From positions 1-47,342 of the forward strand of contig CAJULF010000021.1 of the NCBI GenBank assembly GCA_910587135.1: 47,342 nt of DNA, written 5' to 3'. Each line of letters begins with the position of its first letter. Position 1 is the stretch's first letter. Below are positions 38,483 to 47,238 of the stretch, in pieces. This stretch comes from an uncultured Oscillospiraceae bacterium. GTDB taxonomy: Bacteria; Bacillota; Clostridia; Oscillospirales; Ruminococcaceae. The notes below the pieces were generated by a model. The model made no database searches and was not told where the DNA came from. It saw only the letters and a program-made list of their open reading frames with translations. The position numbers and the translations under genes were made by a program.

Positions 38483-41221
38483 ATGAAACAATTTGGTTTA
38501 ACGGATAAGGAAGCCGCCGAAAGCAAGGCAAAATACGGCGACAACGCCATGACCGAGCAGGCTTCGGAAAGCTTCTGGGATAAGCTCAAGGGAAATCTCG
38601 GCGACCCGATGATAAAAATATTGATCGTCGCGCTGGTCATCAATGTGGTACTGGCTATACTCGGCGGCGTAGGACTTATCGAGGAGGGCGCGCCCGAATG
38701 GTATGAGCCTATCGGAATTTTCATCGCCATAATGCTGGCGACTCTGGTGTCCACATTTTCGGAGTATCGTAACGAGAACGCTTTCCAGAAGCTCCAGGAG
38801 GAAGCCTCGCGCATTATGTGCAAGGTGTACCGCAACAGCGTTATTTCCGAGGTGGCGATAAACGATATCGTAGTCGGCGACGCAATACTGCTCCAGTCGG
38901 GCGACAAGATACCCGCGGACGGAATTATAATCGACGGGGATATCAAGGTGGACCAGTCGGTGCTTAACGGCGAGAGCCGCGAGGCAAAGAAAACCGCCGT
39001 TCCCGAGGACTGGACGGATACAGACGAAAACACAAATTTCGACAGCGAGTATAAAGTGTACCGCGGCGCGGTGGTATGCTCAGGCAATGCGGTAATGCAG
39101 GTCACCGTGGTGGGCGACAAGTCTGTTTACGGAAAGATAGCAAGCGAGCTTCAGACCGACGACGACCGCGACACTCCTCTTAAGGTAAAGCTCGGCAAGC
39201 TGGCGGGCGGGATAAGCAAATTCGGCTATATCGGCGGTATCGCGATAGCGGTCGCAATGCTTATCAAGACCATATTTATAGATACCGGCGGAAACGTGAT
39301 GGAGAATTTCCTAATGGTGGGCGGCACATTCCAGTGGGTAGCGCTGCTCAACGCGGTAATAGAAGCGGTTATGCTGGCGGTAATCATCATAGTTATGGCG
39401 GTTCCCGAGGGTCTGCCGCTTATGATCGCCATAGTTTCAGCGCAGAACATGGGCAAAATGCTCAAGGACAACGTTCTTGTAAGAAAAGTCGCGGGAATAG
39501 AGACCGCAGGCTCACTGAATATCCTTTTCTCGGATAAGACCGGAACGATAACCAAGGGCAAACTGGAAGCTGTCGCGTTTATTGACGGCGGTGTGAACGA
39601 ATACAAGACCTACGCGGACGTAAACGGCAAGCTGAAAAAGCTGCTGTGCCTTTCCGCACGGCACAACACACTCTCCATGATAAGCGGCGAGGGCAAGGAC
39701 AGAAGAGTTATCGGCGGAAACGCCACCGAGCGAGCAATACTGGGCTATGTCATGAACGAGCCCGACTGTGTGGAGGTTCTCGAAACGGGCAATATTCCCT
39801 TTAACTCCACAAACAAATATTCGGCTACCCAGGTTGAGGGCGAGTTCAGTCTTTCGGTTATAAAGGGCGCTCCCGAGAAGATATTGCAGCGGTGCTCCCA
39901 CTACTATGATGAAAACGGCGCAAAGCTGCCATTCTCCATGAGTGAGCTGAACAAGAAGATAGACGAGCTTGCGAACCGCGCGATAAGAGTGCTGGCACTG
40001 GCGACAAGCGAGGATTCCCTCGGCGATGACGCTCTTCCCGCGGGCAACAACTGGACGCTGGTCGGGGTTGTTGGTATCCGCGACGAAGTACGCCCCGAGT
40101 CCGTAACCGCAATTAACGAGGTAAAGGGCGCGGGCGTTCAGGTGGTAATGATAACGGGCGACCGTAAGGAAACCGCCGTAGCTATCGCCAAGGAAGCGGG
40201 GCTGTTGGAAAAGGAAAGCGACGTGGTGCTGACCTCCGACGAGCTGGCTAAGCTATCCGACGATGAGATAAAATCGAAGCTCAGGGATATCCGCGTTATC
40301 GCGAGAGCGCTTCCCTCCGACAAGAGCCGGCTTGTGCGTCTGGCGCAGGAGCTTGACCTTGTGGCGGGCATGACAGGCGACGGCGTGAACGACTCCCCCG
40401 CGCTGAAAAAAGCAGACGTGGGCTTCGCAATGGGCGGCGGCACGGAAGTCGCGAAAGAGGCTTCGGATATAGTTATCTTGGACGACAACTTCAACTCCAT
40501 CGACCGCGCGATACTCTACGGGCGCACCATATTTAACTCTATACGCAAATTTATCGTATTCCAGCTGACCATAAACGTGGCCGCGGTATTGATATCCTTT
40601 ATCTGTCCACTGCTCAATCTGGCAAATCCGCTTTCGGTTATTCAGATATTGTGGGTAAACCTTGTCATGGATACCCTGGCGGCGCTCGCGTTCGGCGGCG
40701 AACCGGCGCTCACACGCTTCATGAAGGAAAAGCCCAAGCGCAGAAACGAACCGATAATCAGCAAAAACATGATGTCGCAGATAATCACGGGCGCAGGCTG
40801 GACGTTCATTCTGTCGCTGGCTCTGCTCCTGCTCGGCTCTCTGCCCGCAAGCGAGCTTATGCCCGAAACCAGTCTTCTCGAAAACTGGGGGCTGATACGC
40901 GAATCCAATATTGCCGGTGAATCTCACGCGTATCTCCACACAGCTTACTTCGCGTTCTTTATCTTTATTGCGGTATTCAACGCCTTTAACGCGAGAACAG
41001 ACAGAATGAACCTGTTTGACAATCTGGGCAAAAACAAGGGCTTTTTGACAGTATTCGGCATTATCGCCGTTGTTCAGGTGATCATGACCTACCTCGGCGG
41101 AGCGATACTCGGCGGATACGGACTGAACGTTACAGAGTGGCTTGTGGTGCTGGTCATGGGCATTTCAATTATCCCCATCGACCTCATCAGGAAAGCCATC
41201 GCGGGTACAAAGAACAGCTGA
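38483..41221 (+). CDS. Calcium-transporting P-type ATPase (P2 type)
   Basis: 912 aa, about ten TM helices. Phosphorylation site DKTGTITKGKL, TGES-like loop NGESREAKK, hinge TGDGVNDSPALKKADVGFAMG, and calcium-site motif AVPEGLPLMI in TM4. C-terminal TM block includes NLVMDTLAALAFGGEPA. Pumps Ca2+ out of the cytosol. It stands between the TerY triad and terD, where other Ter loci have terC. AAGGAG is 6 bases before the ATG. Confidence 0.92.
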   Translation: MKQFGLTDKEAAESKAKYGDNAMTEQASESFWDKLKGNLGDPMIKILIVALVINVVLAILGGVGLIEEGAPEWYEPIGIFIAIMLATLVSTFSEYRNENAFQKLQEEASRIMCKVYRNSVISEVAINDIVVGDAILLQSGDKIPADGIIIDGDIKVDQSVLNGESREAKKTAVPEDWTDTDENTNFDSEYKVYRGAVVCSGNAVMQVTVVGDKSVYGKIASELQTDDDRDTPLKVKLGKLAGGISKFGYIGGIAIAVAMLIKTIFIDTGGNVMENFLMVGGTFQWVALLNAVIEAVMLAVIIIVMAVPEGLPLMIAIVSAQNMGKMLKDNVLVRKVAGIETAGSLNILFSDKTGTITKGKLEAVAFIDGGVNEYKTYADVNGKLKKLLCLSARHNTLSMISGEGKDRRVIGGNATERAILGYVMNEPDCVEVLETGNIPFNSTNKYSATQVEGEFSLSVIKGAPEKILQRCSHYYDENGAKLPFSMSELNKKIDELANRAIRVLALATSEDSLGDDALPAGNNWTLVGVVGIRDEVRPESVTAINEVKGAGVQVVMITGDRKETAVAIAKEAGLLEKESDVVLTSDELAKLSDDEIKSKLRDIRVIARALPSDKSRLVRLAQELDLVAGMTGDGVNDSPALKKADVGFAMGGGTEVAKEASDIVILDDNFNSIDRAILYGRTIFNSIRKFIVFQLTINVAAVLISFICPLLNLANPLSVIQILWVNLVMDTLAALAFGGEPALTRFMKEKPKRRNEPIISKNMMSQIITGAGWTFILSLALLLLGSLPASELMPETSLLENWGLIRESNIAGESHAYLHTAYFAFFIFIAVFNAFNARTDRMNLFDNLGKNKGFLTVFGIIAVVQVIMTYLGGAILGGYGLNVTEWLVVLVMGISIIPIDLIRKAIAGTKNS

Positions 41222-41298
41222 TAAAACGACCGAAGCGGTATCACCTTGCGGCGATTATGTATACCGACGCAGGATGCCGCCCAGTCTAATATGGGAAA

Positions 41299-41317
41299 CA
41301 ACGTGCTTTGCACAGAT
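41299..41317. repeat. Left direct repeat of SLR1-G
   Basis: CAACGTGCTTTGCACAGAT, containing the hairpin GTGC-TTT-GCAC, is repeated on the right of the element at 41526-41544 with 18 of 19 matches. Confidence 0.8.
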
Positions 41318-41525
41318 CTGACTGTATAAAAAGCCTATTTGCAGCGCAATGTCATCGTATGAATTTTCAAAAAGTGCACATTTGCCTTAACGGCAAATGT
41401 GGCACGGTTTCCGCCGGATATGCGAAGCGCAACGGAACGTTAGCGGAGTGAAGCGGAGTATGCCCGGCGGAAATTTTGAAAATTTTTAAATAATCCGCTT
41501 TAGGTCTACCTTTATATACAGAATG
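41318..41525 (+). mobile_element. SLR1 copy G (208 bp) in the leader of terD
   Basis: CTGACTGTATA...TATACAGAATG. Stem 1 GTGCACATTTGCC with partner GGCAAATGTGGCAC (one bulge); stem 2 CCGCCGG/CCGGCGG with a longer middle. Same direction as terD. Confidence 0.8.
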
Positions 41526-41544
41526 CAATGTGCTTTGCACAGAT
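41526..41544. repeat. Right direct repeat of SLR1-G
   Basis: CAATGTGCTTTGCACAGAT, the counterpart of 41299-41317; it lies 26 bases before the terD start. Confidence 0.8.
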
Positions 41545-41570
41545 AAATATTATTTCAGGAGGAAAATAAA

Positions 41571-42155
41571 ATGGCAGTAAATCTTTCTAAGGGTCAGCGC
41601 GTAAGCCTGGACAAATCGGTAACTATGGCAAGAATAGGACTTGGCTGGGACGTCAACAGATACGACGGCGGTCAGGACTTCGACCTTGACGCCTGCGTAT
41701 TCCTGCTGGGCGCTAACGGAAAAGTCCTTAAGGATGAGGACTTTGTGTTCTACAACAATCTCACCGCTAGAAACGGCGCGATAGTCCACACGGGCGACAA
41801 CCGCACAGGTGACGGCGACGGTGATGACGAGGCAATTATCATAGATTTCACAAAAATACCCGCGGAAATTGATAAGATCGCGGTTACGGTAACCATTTTC
41901 GACGCTCAGCAGAAAAACCAGAATTTCGGACAGGTGTCCAATTCTTACGTAAGAGTCGTTAAAATCGACAATCCCGACGACATTAACGGCGAGGAGGTTC
42001 TCCGCTTCGATCTGGTTGAGGAGTTCTCAATTGAAACAGCGCTTGTCGTATGCGAAATTTACCGCTATAACGGCGACTGGAAGTTCAACGCGGTGGCGGC
42101 GGGCTATCAGGGCGGTCTTGAGGCACTTTGCAGAAGCTATGGCGTGAATGTATAA
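41571..42155 (+). CDS. terD: TerD-family stress protein
   Basis: 194 aa, the standard single TerD domain. Opening VNLSKGQRVSLDK, then IGLGWDVNRYDGGQDFDLDACVFLL and the calcium loop GDNRTGDGDGDDEAIIIDF, closing with LVVCEIYRYNGDWKFNAVAAGYQGGLEALCRSYGV: all family marks. It binds Ca2+ through the acidic loops and acts in envelope and oxidative stress resistance. CAGGAGG is 9 bases before the ATG. Confidence 0.95.
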   Translation: MAVNLSKGQRVSLDKSVTMARIGLGWDVNRYDGGQDFDLDACVFLLGANGKVLKDEDFVFYNNLTARNGAIVHTGDNRTGDGDGDDEAIIIDFTKIPAEIDKIAVTVTIFDAQQKNQNFGQVSNSYVRVVKIDNPDDINGEEVLRFDLVEEFSIETALVVCEIYRYNGDWKFNAVAAGYQGGLEALCRSYGVNV

Positions 42156-42259
42156 CAAGGGATAATGAATAATTTCGGTGCGCTTTCGGCACGGTAAGTA
42201 ATTTGTGCCAGGCATAAAGGTGCATCGAAAATTCATTGTATAAGCTCGGAGCAATTTAA

Positions 42260-42400
42260 TAATTGAGGAATAAAAGCAACGCTCAAAAAACACATCGCCC
42301 ACGCAGGAAATTTTCCGCGAGAGCCCGACGCGGTGTAACGGGGCGGAGCGGAATGAGCCGCGTTGGGCGGGTCGCGGAAAATTTCAAATTTAAATAAGGG
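42260..42400 (+). repeat. LDR leader repeat copy 3
   Basis: CGCCCACGCAGGAAATTTTC at the left, TCGCGGAAAATTTC at the right, which pair with each other; the middle has a GACGCGG/CCGCGT stem. It ends at the AAATAAGGGG ribosome binding site of the next gene. Confidence 0.7.
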
Positions 42401-42406
42401 GAAACA

Positions 42407-43678
42407 ATGGCTGACAATATAAATGACATAATACTGAGAACTCCTCACGGCGGCACGGCAATGCTGCCCGCGGGAGAGTTTGAGGGACCCGTGTATATAA
42501 CAAAGCCTATTCGCCTTGTAGGAAAGGATACTACCATATGGGCTAAGCGCGGCAGCGTAATTGAGGTGACCGCGCAGGGCGCGGCTATCGAAGATTTGCG
42601 TGTGGAGCTTACCGAGGGCGACGTGCGCGATACGGCTATTGCCGCAAACTACCCCGTGTTTGTTAAAAATGTGGAGGTTCAAGGCGGCGTAAAGGGCTTT
42701 GGCGCGGAGGACGGATTTTTTGACGTGCCGCGGACGATAGAACTGGGTACATTCGCCCCCGATACCGAGAACAGCTTTACAATGACGGTAAACGTGCCCG
42801 CGCCGACGGAGATAGTATGCGGCACTTCGGGTGTGACGATTTCTCCAAGGCGGCTGGAAACCGGCAGAAATGAAGTCGGGATATCCGTTAAGGGTATAGG
42901 CGACCATACGGTACTTTACGCGGAGCTGCTGTTCAAATCTCAATTTGTGCGGCGGATATATCTGATGGGCAGAGCTGACGGAAGCGTTTCCGCAGTCAGC
43001 GGAAAATGTGTTTACACCGCTCCCGAAAGGGATTTCTCCGCGGCTCGATCCGCCGTGGTCACTTCCGAAACAACCGCAAACGCGCCCGCAATGTCCTCAG
43101 AACCGACAACAGATGTTATATCGGTTATCTCTCCCGCTCCGCTTTACGATATGCCGCTTCTTGAACTGAAAATGGGGCAGCGTGTTTCGCTGTATCAGTA
43201 CATCGGTACAAAATGCGAGATCTACTTCTCCTGCAGCAAGCCGAGCAATATCGACATAGACCCGTATGTGTTCATGCTTGACGGAAATGAACGCTCTTTC
43301 GGTGACAGCGGTCTGATATTTTTCGGGAACGAAAGCAGCGAGCGCGGAGAGGTGAGATATTTTCCCAATGACGGTCATGTGGAAATAGACTTTGACAAGA
43401 CGGACTACCGCGTACAGAAAATCGCTCTGGCATACTCGGTCTACGCGGGAAACTACTCAAACAATTTCAGTCTGGTAAGAGCGCCGAAAATATCAATTGT
43501 GGCAAACGGCGCGGAAAGAATATCCTTTACCATGGACAGACTTACCGACGAAACCACCGCGGTTGCCATGGAGTTTTACCTATACAAGGGAGAATGGAAG
43601 CTGTCGGCGGTCGGCGCCGGCTACCGCAACGGAATGGCAAAGCTGTGCAACCGTTACGGCATCGAGGTAGAAGAATAA
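42407..43678 (+). CDS. TerD-like protein with N-terminal beta-helix and Ig-like domains
   Basis: 423 aa. Residues 1-115 look like a short right-handed beta-helix (TAMLPAGEFEGPVYITKPIRLVGKDTTIWAKRGSVIEVTAQGAAIEDLRVEL). Residues 120-215 form an Ig-like beta sandwich (FTMTVNVPAPTEIVCG...ETGRNEVGISVKGIGDHTVLYAELLF). A Ser/Thr/Ala linker leads to a TerD domain at about 250-423 (ELKMGQRVSLYQYIG ... DIDPYVFMLDGN ... YLYKGEWKLSAVGAGYRNGMAKLCNRYGIEV). The TerD part lacks the Asp-rich GDGDGDDE loop of the canonical neighbour, so calcium binding may be weak. No signal peptide. Confidence 0.85.
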   Translation: MADNINDIILRTPHGGTAMLPAGEFEGPVYITKPIRLVGKDTTIWAKRGSVIEVTAQGAAIEDLRVELTEGDVRDTAIAANYPVFVKNVEVQGGVKGFGAEDGFFDVPRTIELGTFAPDTENSFTMTVNVPAPTEIVCGTSGVTISPRRLETGRNEVGISVKGIGDHTVLYAELLFKSQFVRRIYLMGRADGSVSAVSGKCVYTAPERDFSAARSAVVTSETTANAPAMSSEPTTDVISVISPAPLYDMPLLELKMGQRVSLYQYIGTKCEIYFSCSKPSNIDIDPYVFMLDGNERSFGDSGLIFFGNESSERGEVRYFPNDGHVEIDFDKTDYRVQKIALAYSVYAGNYSNNFSLVRAPKISIVANGAERISFTMDRLTDETTAVAMEFYLYKGEWKLSAVGAGYRNGMAKLCNRYGIEVEE

Positions 43679-43775
43679 AATAACGAAGACTATGTGGCGG
43701 TCTTCGAAATACTGCGGGCATATCATATTCAGCCCGCGGTTTACAAAATCTTCCCGAGGGGAGGAGTTATAAAAG

Positions 43776-45956
43776 ATGTCAACACAAGAGTTTGCGAGAT
43801 ATGTCGGCTATGACAACCCCGATTTTTTTCGCGGCTTTTTGATAAATAATTTTATCTCCGCGCAGAAGGGCGGTCTGTTTTTCAAGGATAAGCTCCCCGC
43901 GGCGACAACCGATGAGATATCCCGCGCCGCACCCTATGTGGCGGAAAGCTTTGAAGATGCGGCTGCCATAAAAAGGGGGCTTGACTCCTGGCTGAACGCA
44001 AACAGGCTTAACGCTGACAGCGACGCTATTTCCCGCGTATTCGCCAAAGCCGTTTCCGACTGCGGAATAAATAAAAAAAACACCTGTTTTGTCGAAATGT
44101 GCTGGCTTATGAAGTATCTGTCCGCCAAACCCAAGACGCTTTTCTATATAGGAGCGGCGGGGCTTAAGGAGCTGTACCTTATGTACATGATGAGCCTTGC
44201 GGGGGTAGCGATAACGCTGGTGAGCTACGGGCAGGACAAGGACTTTGACAGCTTTGGATATAAGGATAACGTTACAGTTCATTCGGGCAAGCTGTCCGCG
44301 CCTATACGCATCGACTTCGGGGCGCTGGATCTGTCCAAAGAAGCACAGCTTGCGGAGATGAGAGCGGCGGGCGAGCGGGTAAGCGGAAAGGTCAAGCGTC
44401 TTGAAACCACCGCAGCGGGTATGTTTGAGGATATCCTGAAGGACAGGAAGAGCCGCGTTATCAAAAACGGCGGGGTCTATACCGAGGACGGAGATATCCC
44501 CGTGTACTGCGCGGCGCTTATCGGCTATAATGACGAATCGGTATACACCAATATGTTGGTGCAGTTCAAGGAGAAATTCGCGGGAATCAAAAAGCAGCTT
44601 ATCTTCATAGAAAAGCCTTTGACAAATCCCACCGCGGAGGAGGCCAAATCGCTTGGCTGGATATCCCGCAACAGCACCGCGGAAATGATAGACTCCCTCG
44701 CGCTTCAGATAAAGCTGAACGGAGACAACACACGCACCGCACTCGCGCGAAACGCGCTGAGGGATCTGCTTAATATTCTAAATAACGGCAACCAGACGGT
44801 GGTGCTCAACTACGGCAACAAACTCATCACATGGCTATACCGCTGCACACAGGCGCGGAAATACGCGGTGCAGTATGAGGATATCCCGGTTATTCTGTAT
44901 TACGGGGATATCTCGCAGTCGGAGCTTTATTTTCTGAATTTCATGTCAAAATGCGGTTTTGATGTGGTCTATATCACGCCGAACAAAAAAATGCTTGATA
45001 TGGCGGTTGACAAAAATCCTGACAGCCGAATGCAGATATTTCAACTGCCGGAATCCAAGGAGAGCGGAAGTTATCCCGACAAGCCCGTAAAAATGAAGAT
45101 GGCGACCGTCGCATACTCGGCGGAGCGTGAGCTTGACACTATGCTTTACGGCGGCGACGCGGGGGTTTTCAGAAGCTTTCAGTTCCCCAACAGCCAGTCG
45201 CTGACACTTAAAACCACCTATGAGGAGATAGGTATATTGTGGCGGCAGGACGCGAAATTCCGCACAGGATTTTCCACCTCGGGAAACCTTGTGATAGTTC
45301 CAAACATATTCGCCAAAATAAGCGGAGTGACTGACGGAAAGGCGGGAGAATACTGGGAGGAGATACGTTCGCGGCTCACGCCCGACACGCTTCTTTATGT
45401 GAAAAAGCAGGGGCAAACCATGGACGGAAATCTTGACCTTTCAGTATACCGCAGCTTTTTCCGCAACGGAAAAATCGACGAGGAAAAACTGAAAGCCAGT
45501 ACGCTCAACAAGTACAGTTATCTTCCCGACAGGCTTCAGGACATGCTGTTCTACAAGATACAGGAAACCATTGACAGCGGGTTTCTGAAAATGGAGCGGG
45601 ACCATCTGATGTGCAGCGTTATCCACTACGGACTGAGCCTTGACAAGGACTTTCTGAAGCTTCTTCAGCACTTTGACTTTACACGGCAGATACCCAAGCT
45701 AATTATAATCGACGCCGTGGAGGATACCTTTACCGAGGAAGAATGCATAAGAATAGTGCTGTGCAATCTGATAGGCTTCGATGTGCTGGTTTATACACCG
45801 ACGGGATATAAAAACCTCGAAACCTTTATAAAAGGGGACGCGTTCGAGGAGCATATAATGAACGAATTTATGTACAATATGGAGGTTCCGAAATTTAAAA
45901 TACCCTCCGAGGAAAGAAACGGCGGCTTTTTCGGAAAGCTGTTCGGTAAGCATTGA
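43776..45956 (+). CDS. YceG-like component of the Ter biosynthetic module
   Basis: 726 aa. Two related blocks are visible: KTLFYIGAAGLKELYLMYMMSLAGVAITLVSYGQDKDF near 120-160 and IPVILYYGDISQSELYFLNFMSKCGFDVVYITPNKKMLDMAV near 366-410, the pattern of the YceG_bac family (B. subtilis YceG is shorter, about 540 aa). In Ter loci YceG is predicted to belong to a biosynthetic module, with unproven chemistry. It precedes telA as in B. subtilis yceGH. GAGGAG is 10 bases before the ATG. No TM segments. Confidence 0.85.
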   Translation: MSTQEFARYVGYDNPDFFRGFLINNFISAQKGGLFFKDKLPAATTDEISRAAPYVAESFEDAAAIKRGLDSWLNANRLNADSDAISRVFAKAVSDCGINKKNTCFVEMCWLMKYLSAKPKTLFYIGAAGLKELYLMYMMSLAGVAITLVSYGQDKDFDSFGYKDNVTVHSGKLSAPIRIDFGALDLSKEAQLAEMRAAGERVSGKVKRLETTAAGMFEDILKDRKSRVIKNGGVYTEDGDIPVYCAALIGYNDESVYTNMLVQFKEKFAGIKKQLIFIEKPLTNPTAEEAKSLGWISRNSTAEMIDSLALQIKLNGDNTRTALARNALRDLLNILNNGNQTVVLNYGNKLITWLYRCTQARKYAVQYEDIPVILYYGDISQSELYFLNFMSKCGFDVVYITPNKKMLDMAVDKNPDSRMQIFQLPESKESGSYPDKPVKMKMATVAYSAERELDTMLYGGDAGVFRSFQFPNSQSLTLKTTYEEIGILWRQDAKFRTGFSTSGNLVIVPNIFAKISGVTDGKAGEYWEEIRSRLTPDTLLYVKKQGQTMDGNLDLSVYRSFFRNGKIDEEKLKASTLNKYSYLPDRLQDMLFYKIQETIDSGFLKMERDHLMCSVIHYGLSLDKDFLKLLQHFDFTRQIPKLIIIDAVEDTFTEEECIRIVLCNLIGFDVLVYTPTGYKNLETFIKGDAFEEHIMNEFMYNMEVPKFKIPSEERNGGFFGKLFGKH

Positions 45957-46003
45957 CAGCCGCTTGATATCCGGGCGGGCATTGTCAGGAAGGAAAGATC
46001 ATT

Positions 46004-47173
46004 ATGGGATTGCAGTTTACACCCGGCGCACAGCAGGTGCAGCCGACAACGGAAATCGAAGCTACCGCAACAGTCGCGGGGGTCAGGAGCGACCAGGCTA
46101 TGGTAGCAAAAATCGAGGAAGTCAAGAATTTCAACATTGTGGTCAAGACCGACGAGATCAAGCAGAAGCTTGCAACCAGCGCGGAAATCGACGCTCTTGT
46201 ATCCACCATCAATGTGAACGACAGCAATACTATCGTTAAATTCGGCGCGGAGGCTGCGGAGCAGATATCGCAGGCTTCCGACCAGGTGCTCAACTCCATG
46301 AGCATTCAGCAGATAAACGATACGGGAGTTATGCTGAGAAATCTGGCGGCTATCATGGATCAGTTTGACATCAAGGAGCTGGAGGCGGACGACAAGCCCA
46401 CTTTCTTCGGCAACCTTAAGAAAAAGCTCGACAAAATTCTCAACAAGTATGACACCATGGGAAAGGAAATCGACAAAATATATGTTCAGCTTAAGCAGTA
46501 CGAAAGCGAAATAGAAGCCGCCAACACCAAGCTGGACAATATGTACGACGCAAACATCGGCTATTATCAGGAGCTTGTAAAATATATCATGGCGGGCGAG
46601 CAGGCGGTAAAGGAGCTGGACAGCTTTATTGACCAGTACCAGAAAAAGGTGGCGGAAAATCCCGACGACGGCACTATCCGCATGGACCTTTCCAACCTTC
46701 AGCAGATGAGGGAGATCCTCGACCAGAGAGTCATGGATCTAAAGGTTGCGGAAAATGTGGCGCTCCAGACCGTTCCCATGCTCAAAACCATGGAGTACTC
46801 CAATCTCAATCTTGTGCGCAAGATAAATTCAGCGTTTATCATAACCATGCCTGTGTTCAAGCAGTCCCTCGCGCAAGCTATAATGCTCAAGCGGCAGCGT
46901 ATTCAGGCGGAATCCCTCAAGGCGCTTGACGAAAAAACAAACGAGCTGCTGATAAAGAACGCGCAGAACACCGTGGAGCAGTCCAAGATGGTGGCGGCTA
47001 TGGCGGCGAATTCCTCTATCAAGGTGGAAACGCTCCAGAAAACGTGGGAGACGATCGTTTCGGGAATCGACGAGGTTCAGGCTATTCAGGATCAGGCACG
47101 CGCAAAGCGCAAGGAGGACGCGGTAGCCCTCGAAAGGATCAAGGAAGATTATAAGAAGCGCATGAAAGCGTGA
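46004..47173 (+). CDS. telA: TelA-family toxic anion resistance protein
   Basis: 389 aa, almost wholly helical and coiled-coil. Marks of the family: FGAEAAEQISQASDQVLNSM near 80, FFGNLKKKLDKILNKYDTMGKEIDKI, KYIMAGEQAVKEL and LKTMEYSNLNLVRKINSAFIITMPVFKQSLAQAIMLKRQRIQAESLKALDEKTNELLIKNA, followed by a C-terminal basic coil. It acts in tellurite and envelope stress resistance together with TerD and YceG. GGAAGG is 8 bases before the ATG. Last gene of the locus, followed by a strong terminator. Confidence 0.93.
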   Translation: MGLQFTPGAQQVQPTTEIEATATVAGVRSDQAMVAKIEEVKNFNIVVKTDEIKQKLATSAEIDALVSTINVNDSNTIVKFGAEAAEQISQASDQVLNSMSIQQINDTGVMLRNLAAIMDQFDIKELEADDKPTFFGNLKKKLDKILNKYDTMGKEIDKIYVQLKQYESEIEAANTKLDNMYDANIGYYQELVKYIMAGEQAVKELDSFIDQYQKKVAENPDDGTIRMDLSNLQQMREILDQRVMDLKVAENVALQTVPMLKTMEYSNLNLVRKINSAFIITMPVFKQSLAQAIMLKRQRIQAESLKALDEKTNELLIKNAQNTVEQSKMVAAMAANSSIKVETLQKTWETIVSGIDEVQAIQDQARAKRKEDAVALERIKEDYKKRMKA

Positions 47174-47210
47174 TAACGGTTTAAGCTCTTCTTTCGGAAA
47201 ATGATAAAAA

Positions 47211-47236
47211 TGACCTCCCGAAAATTCGGGAGGTCA
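47211..47236 (+). terminator. Terminator of the Ter operon, left flank of SLR1-H
   Basis: Perfect stem TGACCTCCCGA-AAAT-TCGGGAGGTCA 37 bases beyond the telA stop, with A5 before but no T-run after. As in copies A and B, an SLR1 element starts directly after the hairpin. Confidence 0.75.
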
Positions 47237-47238
47237 TC

